In this document: positions 45,190 to 57,439 of the stretch, in pieces | Layout of the letters: the number at the start of each line of letters is the position of its first letter | Position numbering within the stretch: the first letter of the stretch is position 1 | Assembly: GCF_034190915.1 (NCBI RefSeq) | Contig: NW_026947503.1 | Span: 27,176,532 to 27,240,531 of the forward strand | Direction of reading: 5' to 3' | Length of the DNA: 64,000 bases | From: Cavia porcellus | Lineage: Eukaryota; Chordata; Mammalia; Rodentia; Caviidae | The notes under the pieces: model-generated | What the model saw: the letters and a program-made list of their open reading frames with translations, nothing else | Databases searched by the model: none | What the model was told of the DNA's origin: nothing | Program-made: the position numbers and the translations under genes

Positions 45190-46331
45190 CTTACAAGAGT
45201 ATGTAAGTATTATGAATGGGCCAAAAAGACATGGCTTAAGCAAGAACATCTTTAAAGATTATAATTTTTCATAAATAAACAAGGTCTGCTCGTAATGCAT
45301 CAATATATAGTTATAAGAATTTTTCACTGAAAACAAAGATAATTCATTTAAAGGTCCTTGAGAAACCATTAGGTATTGGGATTTTAGGCTTCTGCCTCCC
45401 ATAATATAGTATCTGTGGTTTCTTTTCACAGACATTTTTGTGAATTTATATCTGCCAGGAAAACTGAGAACAACATGTCATGTTTACCTGGGGAGTCTGT
45501 GTTTACACTACTTCCCTGAAGCAGAATCTCTAACTATGGTGGCTTTGGCAATTTTTAGAAATTTCTTTCACTTTTGAAAAGAAAAAAGTTTTAAAAACTG
45601 AAAAAGCTACATTTTTTGGCAGTCTGCATTTCTATACCTCCAGTGATATTTATATATGGGGTCATCTTACTTTATCTTTATGCTAATTGTGAGTACACCA
45701 ACCAATTCTTTGTCCATTTCTGCTACATATATATTGCAGATCCCTGAGCTACTTTGTTTCTCAGCTTTACATATTCCTTTACTATCACTGTTGTCTCCCT
45801 GGTGGCATAGTAGCTTTATTTTCACAGCCCAGAAGATCCTGAGTCAGCATTTCCCTCTGGGATAACACATGGGTAGATTATTTTACTTTAAAAAGTATTC
45901 ACATAAACGTGCTTCCTTGATGGTGGCAATAATATGTGTGTAGGAGAAGAGATACCAAGTGTCAACTGCTCTGTCGTAAGTTTCTCTGTCCAAGTTCTTG
46001 GTAGAAGCTCAGTTGATTTGACTCAATTGATTTTGAAGAGAAGGCTCAGAAGACCAAGGTATTTGTGTTATTTGTTTTGATAGTATTAGCTGTCAGGGCA
46101 TGATTTGGTTTTAAAATCTTCAAAAATCATTGATGTCAAGTTGCTAGCTTATGAAAGCCTTAGAGAATAAATAGGTTCAAACACTAGTCCTCATAAATGC
46201 TCAAAATAATAACACTGTAAAGTAGATAGTAATCTAATTTTTACATGGGTTCCAAAACAAAACTTGTTTAAGTCTTTTTCAAACTCTGCTTTCAATTCTT
46301 TGGCCCAGCCTGCCAGTCCTTTACACTACCC
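45190..46331. other. Unique sequence, no gene seen
   Basis: No recognised repeat or exon upstream of the L1 insertion site. Confidence 0.4.
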
Positions 46332-46350
46332 AAAGAAATAAACAACCCAG

Positions 46351-46610
46351 GCCACACATTTCCTGTGTGCTCCACAGACACCCGGACCAAAGACTCTGGG
46401 CCACCCTTCGGCCCCAGATTGTGTATGCCACCACTCTGCAGGATTCCTGCACACCCTGTGGGTGCCCTAACTGAGAACATCGGCCTGCCCCTCAGCTCTG
46501 GACCTCCTATGCTGTCATGCTGCATGATTCCCACATCCCCCATGGACACCAGATGGACAACTCTGGCCCACTCCTCTGGAATCCCCCCAACTCCGGGTTC
46601 TCATAGTGCT
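46351..46610 (+). promoter_or_regulatory. L1 5' UTR with three 84-bp tandem monomers
   Basis: The 'ttcctg/ttccca' anchor recurs at 46360, 46444 and 46528 (84-bp steps) with accompanying 'ctctgggccac', 'catcggcctgcc' and 'ctctggcccac' blocks. The GC-rich monomers probably carried the pol II promoter. This layout differs from the 173-bp monomers at 37.5 kb and the non-repeated 5' UTR at 60 kb. Confidence 0.65.
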
Positions 46611-47249
46611 GTTGATCTCCAGTTTCCACACATTCTCCTAGAACCTTGGATTACAGCGGATTAACTCCACTAGCTTGCTGGGAGATTCAGTTACTACCTC
46701 ACCCAAACAGAAGACCTCAACAGGCTCCAGTCAGTGTGGTGAGTATGCCCCAAAAATAGAGGTCTGAAGAGGGTAAATAGGGACAGTAGAAAAGCTCCCT
46801 ACAACTAACTGTAAGACCTTGGTAGTCTGGCAAGAGTGTGGGTGACTCTGCCCTGTATACAGAGAACATCACGCAGGTGAGGAGTGTGCCAGTAAGGCCT
46901 CCTCCAATTTGGAGAAAATCAAAAGGACTTATGAGGCACACAGGCACACAGTAGGGACACAATAGGGCCTCAGCAAACACAAACACTATAGATATGGAGA
47001 TTTGGTGACCTGGAATTACCTGAAGAAAAAGTAACAGCAGGCACTAAGAGTTGACCTACATCAATACTCTTAGGCTTGTCAGTGCAGGAAGAATATAGGA
47101 CTCACCCAACAGGCCCTGCAGGGGAATTCATTGTGGTATTCAGCAATCAGACAAACATAAACCACAAAGTAGGACCCTAAGATCCATACTACTGACAGTT
47201 GACACTATTAGGATTGAAAGACTAAATAATTGCCCAAAGGGTGAAAATA

Positions 47250-48070
47250 ACAAAACAAGAAAGCAAGATGTAATCTCAAACATCTAGCCCATCAGGAGCA
47301 AGTACGGGCAACATTGAAATACCGGACATTAAAAGTCATATTCCAGAAATCTCCAAAAAGATAGCAAATGAAATAAACAAATAAATCCATGAGGCTATAG
47401 AGGAAATCAAATTAGAAATAGTTTCCCTCATAAAGACAGAAATCACAACCTTAGCAAATGAGTTGATCATTATAGCCAGAGAAGAAATAGATTTTTAAAA
47501 ACACAAGAACATGGGATATTGATTGAAATCTTGAATGAACAATATAGAAAACAAACAGAATCTATGAAACAAATTTAAAGAGATATCCAAAAACCAAAAA
47601 CTTTTATTGAAAGCTGGCAAAACTGTTTAAATGAAGCTGAGGATAGAATTTCAGACCTCAGGGAGAGAATTAGAGTCAATGATCATGAAAGAGTAGAACT
47701 TTTAAAAACAATAAAGCAACATGAAATGACAATACAGCAGCTTCAGCCTGATGCCAAGAGAAACGATATAATACTAGTAGGCATCAATGAAGATGCAGGA
47801 GTCAACACAAATGACGTAGGTAAACTATTCACAGAAGTAGTAACAAAAAATTTCCTAAACATGTGAAAAAAATCTGATATACAGACAAGTGAAGCATATA
47901 GAGCATGAAACAGCCACAACCAACATAAATCTACACCCAGACATATAATTAGAATCCCAGACATACAACATAAAAATAGCATACTAAAGCTGTCAGAAAA
48001 AAAGACACAACTCAGCTATCAAGGAAAACCCATCAGAATCATGGCACACTTTTCAGCTCAAGCCCTGAAG
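47250..48070 (+). pseudogene. L1 ORF1 remnant (plus-strand L1)
   Basis: The start region 'gatgtaatctcaaacatcta' matches the ORF1 start in the nested element at 37.2 kb but has lost the ATG and gained a TAG. Later blocks include a Glu/Lys-rich coiled-coil part ('ggcaaaactgtttaaatga'), the RRM-type part, and 'agaatcccagacatacaaca' corresponding to the conserved C-terminal region. Interrupted by several stops. Confidence 0.75.
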
Positions 48071-48379
48071 TTAAGATGAGCTTAGAGTGAAGTATTTCAA
48101 TCCCTGAAAGAAAACAACTTTCAACCCAGAGTGATGTACCCAGAAAAACTTTCTTTCAAATTTAATGAACAAGATACTTCCACAACGAAGAACAACTGAA
48201 GAAATTTATGTCCACCAAACCAACCCTAGAAAGAGTACTGAAAGACATACTAGATAGAGACAAAAAATGACCATAATCTCCAGAACAACCGCAGAAAGAC
48301 ACCACCAGGCAGGGCAAGCAATCAAACAAGGGGGAAAAGTAGAAAACAAACAACAGAAATGTAACATGGAAAAGTTGAG

Positions 48380-51300
48380 CCAGTACATATCAGTGATATC
48401 CATAAATGTAAATGGCCTCAATTCACCTATCAAATGAAAAAGGTCAACAGATGGATCATATTGTAATCCCATAATATGCTATATACAAGAAGCACATCTA
48501 ACCCAAAAGGAAACTCATAGATTAAAAGCCAATGGATGGAAAACAATATTCCATGTAACAGGAACACCCCCCAAAAAAGCAGAAGTAGCTAGTCTTCTTG
48601 CAGACAATATAAATTTCTAATCTAAAATGATTAAAAGAGATAAAGAAGGTCATTGCATACTTGTTAGTGGAAACATTCAAGAAGAACTAACAATTATAAA
48701 TGTATACGCACCAAATACAGGAGCACCCAACTATATACAACAAATACTAATGGACATGAAAAATCAAATACACAAGAACACAATTGTAATAGGAGACCTT
48801 AATATCCCACTGTCAAAAAGACATAGATCAATTTAGACAAAAAGCCAGCAAAGAAATAACAGAACTGAATCATACCTGTGAGCAAATTTGACTTAGTAGA
48901 AGTTTACAGAGTGCTCTACCCAACCACATCAGAATACACATTCATCTCAGCTGCACATGGGACATTCTCCAAAATAGACGATATATTAACCTATGAAACA
49001 TTCTTGAGTAAATGTAAAGGGTTTAAAATTATCCCAGGCATAATGTTTGATCATAGTGCACTGAAATTGGAAATTAGTGGCAAAAGAAATTACAAAACTG
49101 ATATAAATTCATGGAAATTAAACAACAACCTTCTGAACAACCCGTGGGCCAAAGGTGAAGTTAAAGAAGAAATAAAGTAATTCAATGAAAATGCGAATAC
49201 AGCATACCATAACTTGTGGGATGCCATGAAAGTGTTCCTAAGAAGGAAATATATAGCAATAAATTGTCACATCAAGAAAATGGAGTGAGCACAAATAAAC
49301 AACCTGATGTTACATCTCAAGCTCCTAGAAAAGGAAGAGCAAGTCAAAACCAAGACTCATAGAAGAGAGGAAATTGGAAAGATCAGAGCAGAAATTAATG
49401 CAATTTAAACTAAAAAAAAAAAGAATTAATGAATTGAAGAGCTGGTTTTTTGAGAGAATAAACAAAGTTGATAAACCTCTAGCCAATCTTATCAAGAAAA
49501 AAAAAAGAACAACTCAAATTCACACAATAAGGACTGAAAAGACAGAAATCACTATGGATCCCATGGAAATTCGAAAGATCATGAACACCTACTTTGAAAA
49601 TCTCTACTCACATAGGATGGAAAACACAGAGGAAATGGATGATTTCTAGAAACATATGGACTACCAAAGCTCAATGAAGAAGATATAACAATTTTGAATA
49701 ACCAAATGTCAGCTATTAAAATTGAAAATATGATTTAAAGCTTACCAACAAAGCAAAGCCCAGGTCCTGATGGATTCATGGCTGAATTCTACAAGAAATT
49801 TAGAGAAGAGTTTACTCCAGTATTCCTTAAACTCTTCAATGAAATCAAAAGAGGAGCAATCATCCCTTCTTCATTCCTAGAGGCAAGTGTCACTCTCATA
49901 CCAAAACCAGAGAAAGACCCAATCAAAAAGGAGAACTATAGGCCAATCTCACTAATGAACACTGATGCAAAGATTCTCAATTAAATACTGGCAAATAGAA
50001 TGCAGCAAGTCATCAAGAAGGTTATATACCATGACCAAGTGGGATTTATTCCAGGAATTTAGGAATGGTTTAACATACACAAATCAGTAAATGTAATACA
50101 CCCCAGAAGCTTTTGATAAAATCAAAACCCCATCAACACCCCATCATCAAAGCTTTTGATAAAATTGAACACTTGTTCACAATAAAAGCCCTACAGAAAC
50201 TCGGAATACATGGTGTCTACCTCAATCTCATAAAGGCCAACATTATACTAAATGGATGAAACCTGAAAGCTTTCACTCTAAAATCAGGAATAAGACAAGG
50301 ATGCCAACTATCACCATTCCTATTCAATACAGTTCTGGAAATATTAGCCAGAGCAATCAGACTCTTGTCTGAGAAATAAAAGGAACAGAGATGGGAAAGG
50401 AAAATGTTAAATTATCATTATTTGCCAAAGACATGATATTTTATATAGAAGACCCAAAAAAACTCCATTAGAAGACAGGTACAGGTAATAAACAAAGTCA
50501 GCAGCATAGTTGGATACAAAATCAACACTCAAAAATCAATAGCATTCCTGTACACAAACAAAAAACTAACTGAGAAAGAAATTATTGAAATGTTGCCTTT
50601 CACAAGTATTTAGGAATCAACCTAATTAAGAATGTAAAAGACCTATATGCTGAAAATTTTACTACTCTAAAAAAGTAGATTGAAGAGGATATTAGAAAAT
50701 GGAAGGATATTCCTTGCTTTTAGTTAAGAAGAGCCAACATTTTGAAAATGGCCATACTCCCAAAACTGTTAGATAGATTTAATGCAATCCCAATCAAAAT
50801 ACCAGTAACATACCTTAAAGATCTATAGAAAATAGTCCTAAATTCATTTGGAAACAGAAGAAACCTAGAATAGCAAGGGTGTTTCTGGGCAATAAAGGCA
50901 AAGCAGGAGGCATCTCAATTCCTGACTTGAAACTATATTACAAAGCCATAGTGATAAAATCAGCATGGTACTGGCAAAGAAATAGATCTGAAGATCAATG
51001 GAACAGATTAGAAGATGTAAGCACAAGTACAAAGGCACTCAGCTACCTGATATTTGACAAAGGGGCTAACCATGTTCACTGGAAGAAGGATAACCTCTTT
51101 AATAAATGGTGTTGGAAAAATTGGCTTTCCACATGCCAAAGATTGAAACTAGACCCATGCCTTTCACCATACACTAAAGTAAAAATGGATCAACGATCTA
51201 AATATTAAAACAGAAACACTAAATCTATTGGAAGACAAAGGTAGGTAGGAAACTTGGAGGCATAGGGGTAGGCAGAAAATTCATGAACAAAATGCAAACT

Positions 51301-52080
51301 GCATGAGAAATACTTCAAAGAATCAACAACTGGGATCTCATATTATTAAAAAGTTTTTGCGCTTCAAAAGAAATCACCAACGAAATGAAAAGAAAAACTC
51401 ACAAAATGGGAAAGAATTATAGCTGACAATCCCTCAGACAAAGACCTATATCAAGAACATACAAAGAATTGAAAAACGTCAAGCCCCCCCAATTCAAACA
51501 CCCTCTCCAAAAATGGGCATCTGACATGAACACACAGTTCTCAGATGAAGATATAGAAATGGCAAATAAATACACGAGGAAATGTTCACCATCCTGGTCA
51601 TTTGAGGAATGCAAATTATAACATCATTGAGATTTCATCTCACTCTGGAAAGTATGGCTGTCCTTAAGAACTGATAATAAATGTTGGCGAGGCTGTGGGG
51701 GAAAATGAATGCTTCTCCACTGTTGGTGGGAGTGTAGACTGGTGCAGCCACTATGGAAATCAATATGGAGATTCCTGAGAAGACTAGGATTGGAAGTTCT
51801 GTTCAATCCAGCTATTCCCCTCTGGGAATCTCCCCCCCCCAAAATAGAAAAGATCATGTCACAGTGATATATGTGCACCCATGTGAGCAGCACAATTTGT
51901 AATAGCTAAATTCTGGAAACAACCAAAATGCCCATCAACTGCAGAGTGGATGAAAAAGATGTGGTATTTTTATACAATGGAATATTACTCAGCTATAAAA
52001 AGTATCATCTTGAGACCTTTATAGGTAAATGGCGGCAACTTGAGACTATCCTCATAAGTGAAATAAATAATACCCACACT
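48380..52080 (+). pseudogene. L1 ORF2 remnant: endonuclease and reverse transcriptase
   Basis: ORF2 protein nicks target DNA and reverse transcribes L1 RNA. Endonuclease motifs are readable at 48,380-49,100: 'SVISINVNGLNS', 'GDLNIPLS', 'GTFSKIDDIL' (SRID-type) and 'FDHSALKLE'. The reverse-transcriptase part shows '[17 protein letters not shown]' (49,932-49,982). The catalytic motif, normally F-A-D-D, reads F-A-K-D at 50,421-50,432. The C-terminal part has '[20 protein letters not shown]' (about 51,090-51,150). Open pieces at 48,627-48,836, 48,878-49,180, 49,374-49,649, 49,778-49,984 and 50,879-51,208 are separated by stops and frameshifts. Not functional. Confidence 0.9.
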
Positions 52081-52324
52081 TGTAAATATCACATTATGTC
52101 TCTAGTGTAAAAAATAATAAAAAACTGAAAGAGTAATAAGATCCAAAACGTATAATAGAAATTGTGAAAATGAAAGCGAGGGAAAGTGCTCTAAAGGATA
52201 TAACTATATGCATGTTTAATTGTGTAAGAGATGACCACATTGCTAAGTTTTCATTAGATCACTGAACAGAATGGTTTGCACTGTGAATGTTTAAGTATCT
52301 GTCCACCTTTAATGCTTTGCTTTT

Positions 52325-52427
52325 GGGGGGGGGGTCTTTTTTCATTTTTATCGGTACTGGGGATCGAACTCACGACTGCCTGCTTGCAAGGAAGGTGCTT
52401 ATGCTGCTGAGCTAAATCCCCAGCCCC
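52325..52427 (-). repeat. ID-type SINE nested in the L1 3' UTR
   Basis: Reverse of the same ID subfamily as at 41.7 kb, with A box 'tagctcagcagc', B box 'agttcgatccc', the shared body 'gtaccgataaaaa' and a tail that has become a run of ten C. It interrupts the L1 3' UTR between blocks that are continuous in the element at 57 kb. Confidence 0.9.
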
Positions 52428-52552
52428 ATGATTTTGTAACTTGAACAATTGTTTCTAAGAGGACAATATGTAACTCATCAACTAGTAATTTCTTAGTATT
52501 AATATTTTTCTTCCAAACTATGTATTACCTCTACCCTTTCTTCTGTTTCGTC

Positions 52553-52568
52553 TTTTCTTTCTTTTTTT

Positions 52569-52632
<64 letters not shown>

Positions 52633-52634
52633 TC
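52553..52634 (+). repeat. (TTTC)n microsatellite in the L1 3' UTR
   Basis: About 18 TTTC units just before the AATAAA. In the related element at 57 kb the same place holds a shorter, mixed pyrimidine tract, so the microsatellite probably expanded from it. Confidence 0.95.
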
Positions 52635-52660
52635 AATAAAAAAAGAAATAAACAACCCAG

Positions 52661-54720
52661 AGTAAAATCACACATGCTGAAATTGAAACACTTTCTGTGA
52701 ACAATATTTACTCTTGTTAGATTTGCAGGCAAGGCAACTATAGCTCTTTTCCTTTTAAAATAAACAAGTCATTAGAAGCGAGAGATCTGCAAGCTCAGTG
52801 AGGAGTAGTGAAATGAAGCCTGGAAAGCAACCAAAGGTCAGTTCAAGGTTGACTCGTCATTGCCAGGACATGTTTCTCTAGGCTGAGTGAAGATCAATGA
52901 GGAAGACATAATTCCATGCCTGCTTTGGGGACACAAACACGGTGAAAGTCGTGTGTCTTTATTAGCAGTGTTGTGAAGCTGCTGGAAGTGAAGTGGGGAA
53001 AGACTGTCATTACATTTCATTACCTGTGCTAGGACAAGGTATATGGTTTTGCCACAAATGCACGGCTTGGGCAGGGCTGTCAGAGATGGATGAGTCATTA
53101 CACTAGTATGCAGTCAGCCTTCCTGACATGAGCTTCCTCTTTTTCTCTAGATTTGGGAAAGGTTTTAATACGCATTTTGGTGGTAAAACTGATGCTATTT
53201 ACCAAAAACACCCTCAGCTCTGGTTTTTATTTCCTGCTATTGGGTCACATTCTGCGATTCACGTTTGATTGTTTAAAAGATGACAGAGTGAGTCAGTCAA
53301 TGTGTGACTTTCTCATTGGTAATTTTCATGGTCCTTCCTTTTCTGTGCCTTCCTGTTTAGAGAAAAGAGATGATCCAGAGGCTAGTAGATTCTGCTCCAT
53401 AGATTCCTCACTTGGATTGCTAGATCCCTGGGTATTTGTGGTAGTCACCGTGGACTCACTTGAAGCTCCCTGAAGAAACACTTTTCTTCCTACTTAATGC
53501 CACCCAAACCAGAGGAAGTGAGTGCACTGGCCACATGAGCAGATGCGTGCCTGACACAGGGTAACAAAGTTCACAAGCTGTTTGCTTCTACATTCCCCTT
53601 TTTTGAATTACTAGATTTTGGGTACCTATGGTTTTGTTGATCACAAATGAGTTCCTGAAGAAAAGCCATGCCTTGTATGAGTAATAAGAGAATTTGTTAA
53701 ATTTTTTCATATTAAAATGTGATAATTTTTATTGCTTTTACACAAGTACTTTAATTTTCAACAAGGGTATCTAGAAAGGTTAATGATTATTGCACATGAG
53801 CATCTGATTAAAACTAAATGTTAGCCAATCAAGGGAAGAAATATCAATTCTGGAAGAACCCACTGGATTGGAAAGATCGCTTCTTTTAAAATAAAAGCAA
53901 ATATGAAGTACAAGACTAAAGTCTTCTTAATTTTGTGGTTTTAATTTCCCTCTTCATTACCCCTCACAGCCATATTTTTGCTGTACAACAATGACAATAA
54001 CAACAAAACAACCGCGAGACAACAACGGCAAAGACAGACCAGGAAGGCAAAAGTGAATCAAGAAAGCCACATACTAAAAATCTAAACACGTGAAGATGAC
54101 TTGAATTTACGTGGGAACGATCTTCTAGATGCTTTACATCCGGAGCAGAAAGATTTCAACTGATGATGAAGAATTTGTCCAAATGATGAGAACAAAATAT
54201 ATGATGCAAAATAAATGATCATTTGCAGCTCTATCACTGAGAGGAAAAATTTAGCAAACATCCGTAAGGGCGTTCAGCTGTTTGCTTCACTTATTCCTTC
54301 TAAACATCTCCAAGTGATTCGAAAAAGGACATCTTCCATTTCAAAAGTGCAATTTACACTCTCAAGGTATCCCATATTACCTAACACCCGGGTAAAAGTT
54401 AAACCAGTAGGAGAGATGGCAGTGTAGGCACAGATATTAAAGTTAAACGGTCAAGTCAAAGTTAAATTTATGATCTTTTCTGCTTAGTGTAAAGCAGCAC
54501 TCTACAAAAGTTAGATGCACAGAAATAATGTCCAATGTTTTATTCAGGGTTTCTACAGTATTTTATCTGCTTAAAGAATGGACCTTATTTTCTAAAAAGA
54601 AGACCATGCTTAAAATAAATGCCTCTCTATTTTCTAATTATAAAAACATGATTGTTATACAAAATAATAAGAACAATACAGAGAACAATTCAAATGACAA
54701 TAATTGTAAAAGGTAAGCAT
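52661..54720. other. Unique sequence, no confirmed gene
   Basis: No recognised repeat. An open frame at 53,153-53,473 is preceded by 'tttttctctag', which looks like a splice acceptor, but I recognise no protein in it and there is no matching donor evidence. Confidence 0.4.
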
Positions 54721-54724
54721 AGCT

Positions 54725-55300
54725 AATATTTTTTAATTTATTTTCAACATGTGTATGTTTTACAAAATTGAATATGCTGTCTTTTTTTGAAATCTAAATA
54801 CTCTTCAAAAAATAGTCTAGTTAGTTTTCTTTTACTTCACATTGAGGTTGATTCTAACTTTTAAAAAGTTGTAAATAAGTCTATAACAAACATCTTTGTT
54901 TACAATTATGGCCTACCTATTTATTTAGTTAAGTTTTATATTTATTTTACTATGGGAAGTTTCTGTTTCATCTGTTTTTCCAATTTATGTTGCATTTTTA
55001 TTAAGCTATAATTTTTCTTTATACATTGAAGAAGCTAATACTCTGTCATATTTGTTTCAAATATTTCTTTCATTTTTCATTGACTTTTAAAATTTTGTTG
55101 CTTTTATGGATACAGAGAAGTGATACCAAATATTGATAATTTCTTTTGCTGTTTCTCCTAATGCTTTTGAAAGTGTTCATCACTAAAGATTAATAACACA
55201 TTCACTTACATTTTTCTTCATTTTGAAAATTATGTAAAAATAATTGCTATCATTTTTAAAAAGGCAATGAAGAAGTAATGCAAAAAAGTTAGAATTTCCC
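54725..55300 (-). mobile_element. Possible old L1 3' fragment
   Basis: AT-rich sequence that resembles reversed old L1 ORF2/3' UTR ('aactttt aaaaagttgtaaat'-type wording and 'caaatatttctttcattttt'). Weak. Confidence 0.35.
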
Positions 55301-55304
55301 TCAT

Positions 55305-57048
55305 TTCCTAGGTTCCCTCCTTCTGCCAATCCCTGTCAATAGATGCACCTTCAGTTGATGATTTTACTTTTTTATCTCACTTTTTAATATAGCTAGGATT
55401 TATTTTTGTTGTGTGGTCTGAGATGACAATTGAACAGAGGACATTTTTTCCAGATAGTGAGCCAATTTTCCAACCTCATTTTTGGATAATGCATTTCTTC
55501 CTCTTTGGTTTGTGAAGGCCCATATTTCTTGAGTTACAAAGACAGGAAACTCACAATGACATTATGCAACAAAAATAACTCACTTTCAGTGTTTGAACAC
55601 ATGACTGGCTAAACACATGGTTCTTCATACAACTATATATTGTGTAGGGGCAGAGCATATCCCTGTAGGGTAAAGTGATAACAGTGTTCAATGTTCACAG
55701 AATGTTCTAATTTGATGAACCACGTAAGTCTTTAATTTTTCAGTTCAGTTCAATTCAACAGATTTAATTTCAACTGGTGTTTATTGAATGCTTATTATAT
55801 GCATTTATTGTAGTATGTGAATCCTTGATCTAGTTTTGGATTTCAACTCTTGTCTACAAGCATGTATGGAGTTGAGCAACTTGTCTAATAATTCAGGTAA
55901 AAAAAACTGAATAAAAATTCTGTGGGAACCAGTAGGGGCTTTGCTGAAATAATTTTAAATGATTAACTTCAAAGTTTGAATTGCTATGTTTTTAAGGTTA
56001 CAGGGTGACTTTGTGTTCTCATCTCCAAAGCTGACAATAACAAATTGTCCAAGTCATTTGGACTATGCCCTAGGAGCAAGTTGAAGGCTCATAAGCACAC
56101 AATTGAGCAAAATAAATAAGTAAAAAGCATATATAAGCCAAAAAGACATGTTCTTTTCCCAGTATAAAAACATAGGAAGACAAAGAGGCCTGCCATTCCT
56201 GGATAACTACCCACGGTTCATCAAGAACAGAGGAGCTAACAGAAATAACACCCTTATCACAGATGCCATATGAATATCTAAAATAATCGTGTTCACAAAG
56301 ATTCTGTTCTACTTGTATTTATATTGCTTATCTTTTCTTTTCATCATGTTAGCACTCATTTTTTCATTCTCGGATATAAAAACAACCTGATGAGATTATA
56401 TATTTTCAGTTCCTATTAGAGAAAACAAAATTATTCATGTGATTCCATTAGAGTATGACAGAAAACTGCTGACAGGATGGAAATGTACCAAAGATGTGTT
56501 TCTTCTGTTTGTAGTTGTGTGGCCATTTTTCTTTATTACTCCTGACATGTTGCTTATCACACAGGCAGCACAGGAGAATGGGAAATGCTATTTGAAAACT
56601 TCGCTCCTCCAGGTAGTTCAGAAGCACCTGATAATTGCCTGCCACCACTGTATTTGCCTTTCTCCCTTATTCTCCCTCTATGTTTGAATCTCCAATGGGC
56701 AAGATTTAACACAATCCACATTAAGATGGATATTTTCCTGGTTAACTTAGCAGCAGCATTGTTTACAAATTTAGTTATGAGAGCATTTTTCTTATTATGA
56801 TATGTTTTTGTTTCCTAATATTCAACAGGGTTATAATTTAAAGTTCATTTGTGTTAACATATGATTAATTCAGTAAACCAGATATAGAGAATCTGATGTA
56901 TTTTCATATCAAGGTGTTCTAAAACAATGCCCAAAACAGTGCAGATTATGGTAACGCAACAAGTATTTATTGACTGAATGTTGAAAGAACCAATTATAGC
57001 GGAGACATTTTGCTGGATAGGAAGAGAAACTCAAAAATCCATGATATA
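55305..57048. other. Unique AT-rich sequence, no gene seen
   Basis: No recognised repeat or gene before the half-L1 insertion site. Confidence 0.4.
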
Positions 57049-57062
57049 TTGTTGCTATTCTC

Positions 57063-57430
57063 TTTTTTAAAAAATTTTATTTAAGGAGAAAAAGAAAAAA
57101 AAAGCAGAGAAAGGGTACAAGTTATACAGATTTACAAAAAAAAATAAAGAGTAGGAAATCACTAGTTAATGGATTACATTTTGTCATTTTAGAAATAATT
57201 GTTCAAGTTACAAAGTTAAAGCTTATAAAGTGGACATTCCAACAGTGAGACTGCAAACAGTTCTGTTCAATGATCCAACAAAATTCAGTAATATCATTAT
57301 CTATCTTATACACTTAAATATACATGCAGTTATATCGTTTAGAGCACTTTCTTTTCCTCACTTTTGTACAATGACAATTACACATTTTGGGTTTTGTTGC
57401 TCCCACAGTTCTTATTACTTTTTTGGAAGA
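57063..57430 (-). other. 3' UTR of copy 2, homologous to the L1 3' UTR
   Basis: On the minus strand: 'agtaataagaactgtggg', 'gaaagtgctctaaacgatat', 'cattgaacagaactgtttgc', 'tttgtaacttgaacaattat', a pyrimidine-rich tract, AATAAA and A6. These follow the L1 3' UTR order at 52,130-52,641 with no ID insertion. Confidence 0.85.
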
Positions 57431-57439
57431 GAGTAGAAC

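Larger units (their letters stand above)
52110..52641 (+). other. L1 3' UTR shared with the half-L1
   Basis: After the ORF2 end come 'agtaataagatccaaaacg', 'ggaaagtgctctaaaggata', 'cactgaacagaatggtttgc' and 'tttgtaacttgaacaattg', then a pyrimidine-rich tract and AATAAA. Each has a partner in the same order in the minus-strand element at 57,063-57,430. In L1, the 3' end is what ORF2 protein uses to start reverse transcription. Confidence 0.85.
46332..52660 (+). mobile_element. Near full-length LINE-1 with 19-bp target duplication
   Basis: The perfect direct repeat 'aaagaaataaacaacccag' (46332-46350 and 52642-52660) brackets a 6.29-kb plus-strand L1 (46351-52641). Order: 5' UTR with 84-bp tandem monomers, broken ORF1 (about 47,250-48,070), broken ORF2 (about 48,380-52,080), 3' UTR (52,110-52,641) with a nested ID SINE and a (TTTC)n tract, then AATAAA and a very short A tail. 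Many stops and frameshifts make it inactive, yet the target duplication is perfect. The 3' UTR aligns with that of the half-L1 at 57 kb. Confidence 0.92.

Noticed and set aside
53153..53473. Possible exon after an acceptor-like 'tttttctctag'
   Set aside because: The frame has no family resemblance and an acceptor-like motif alone is common by chance.
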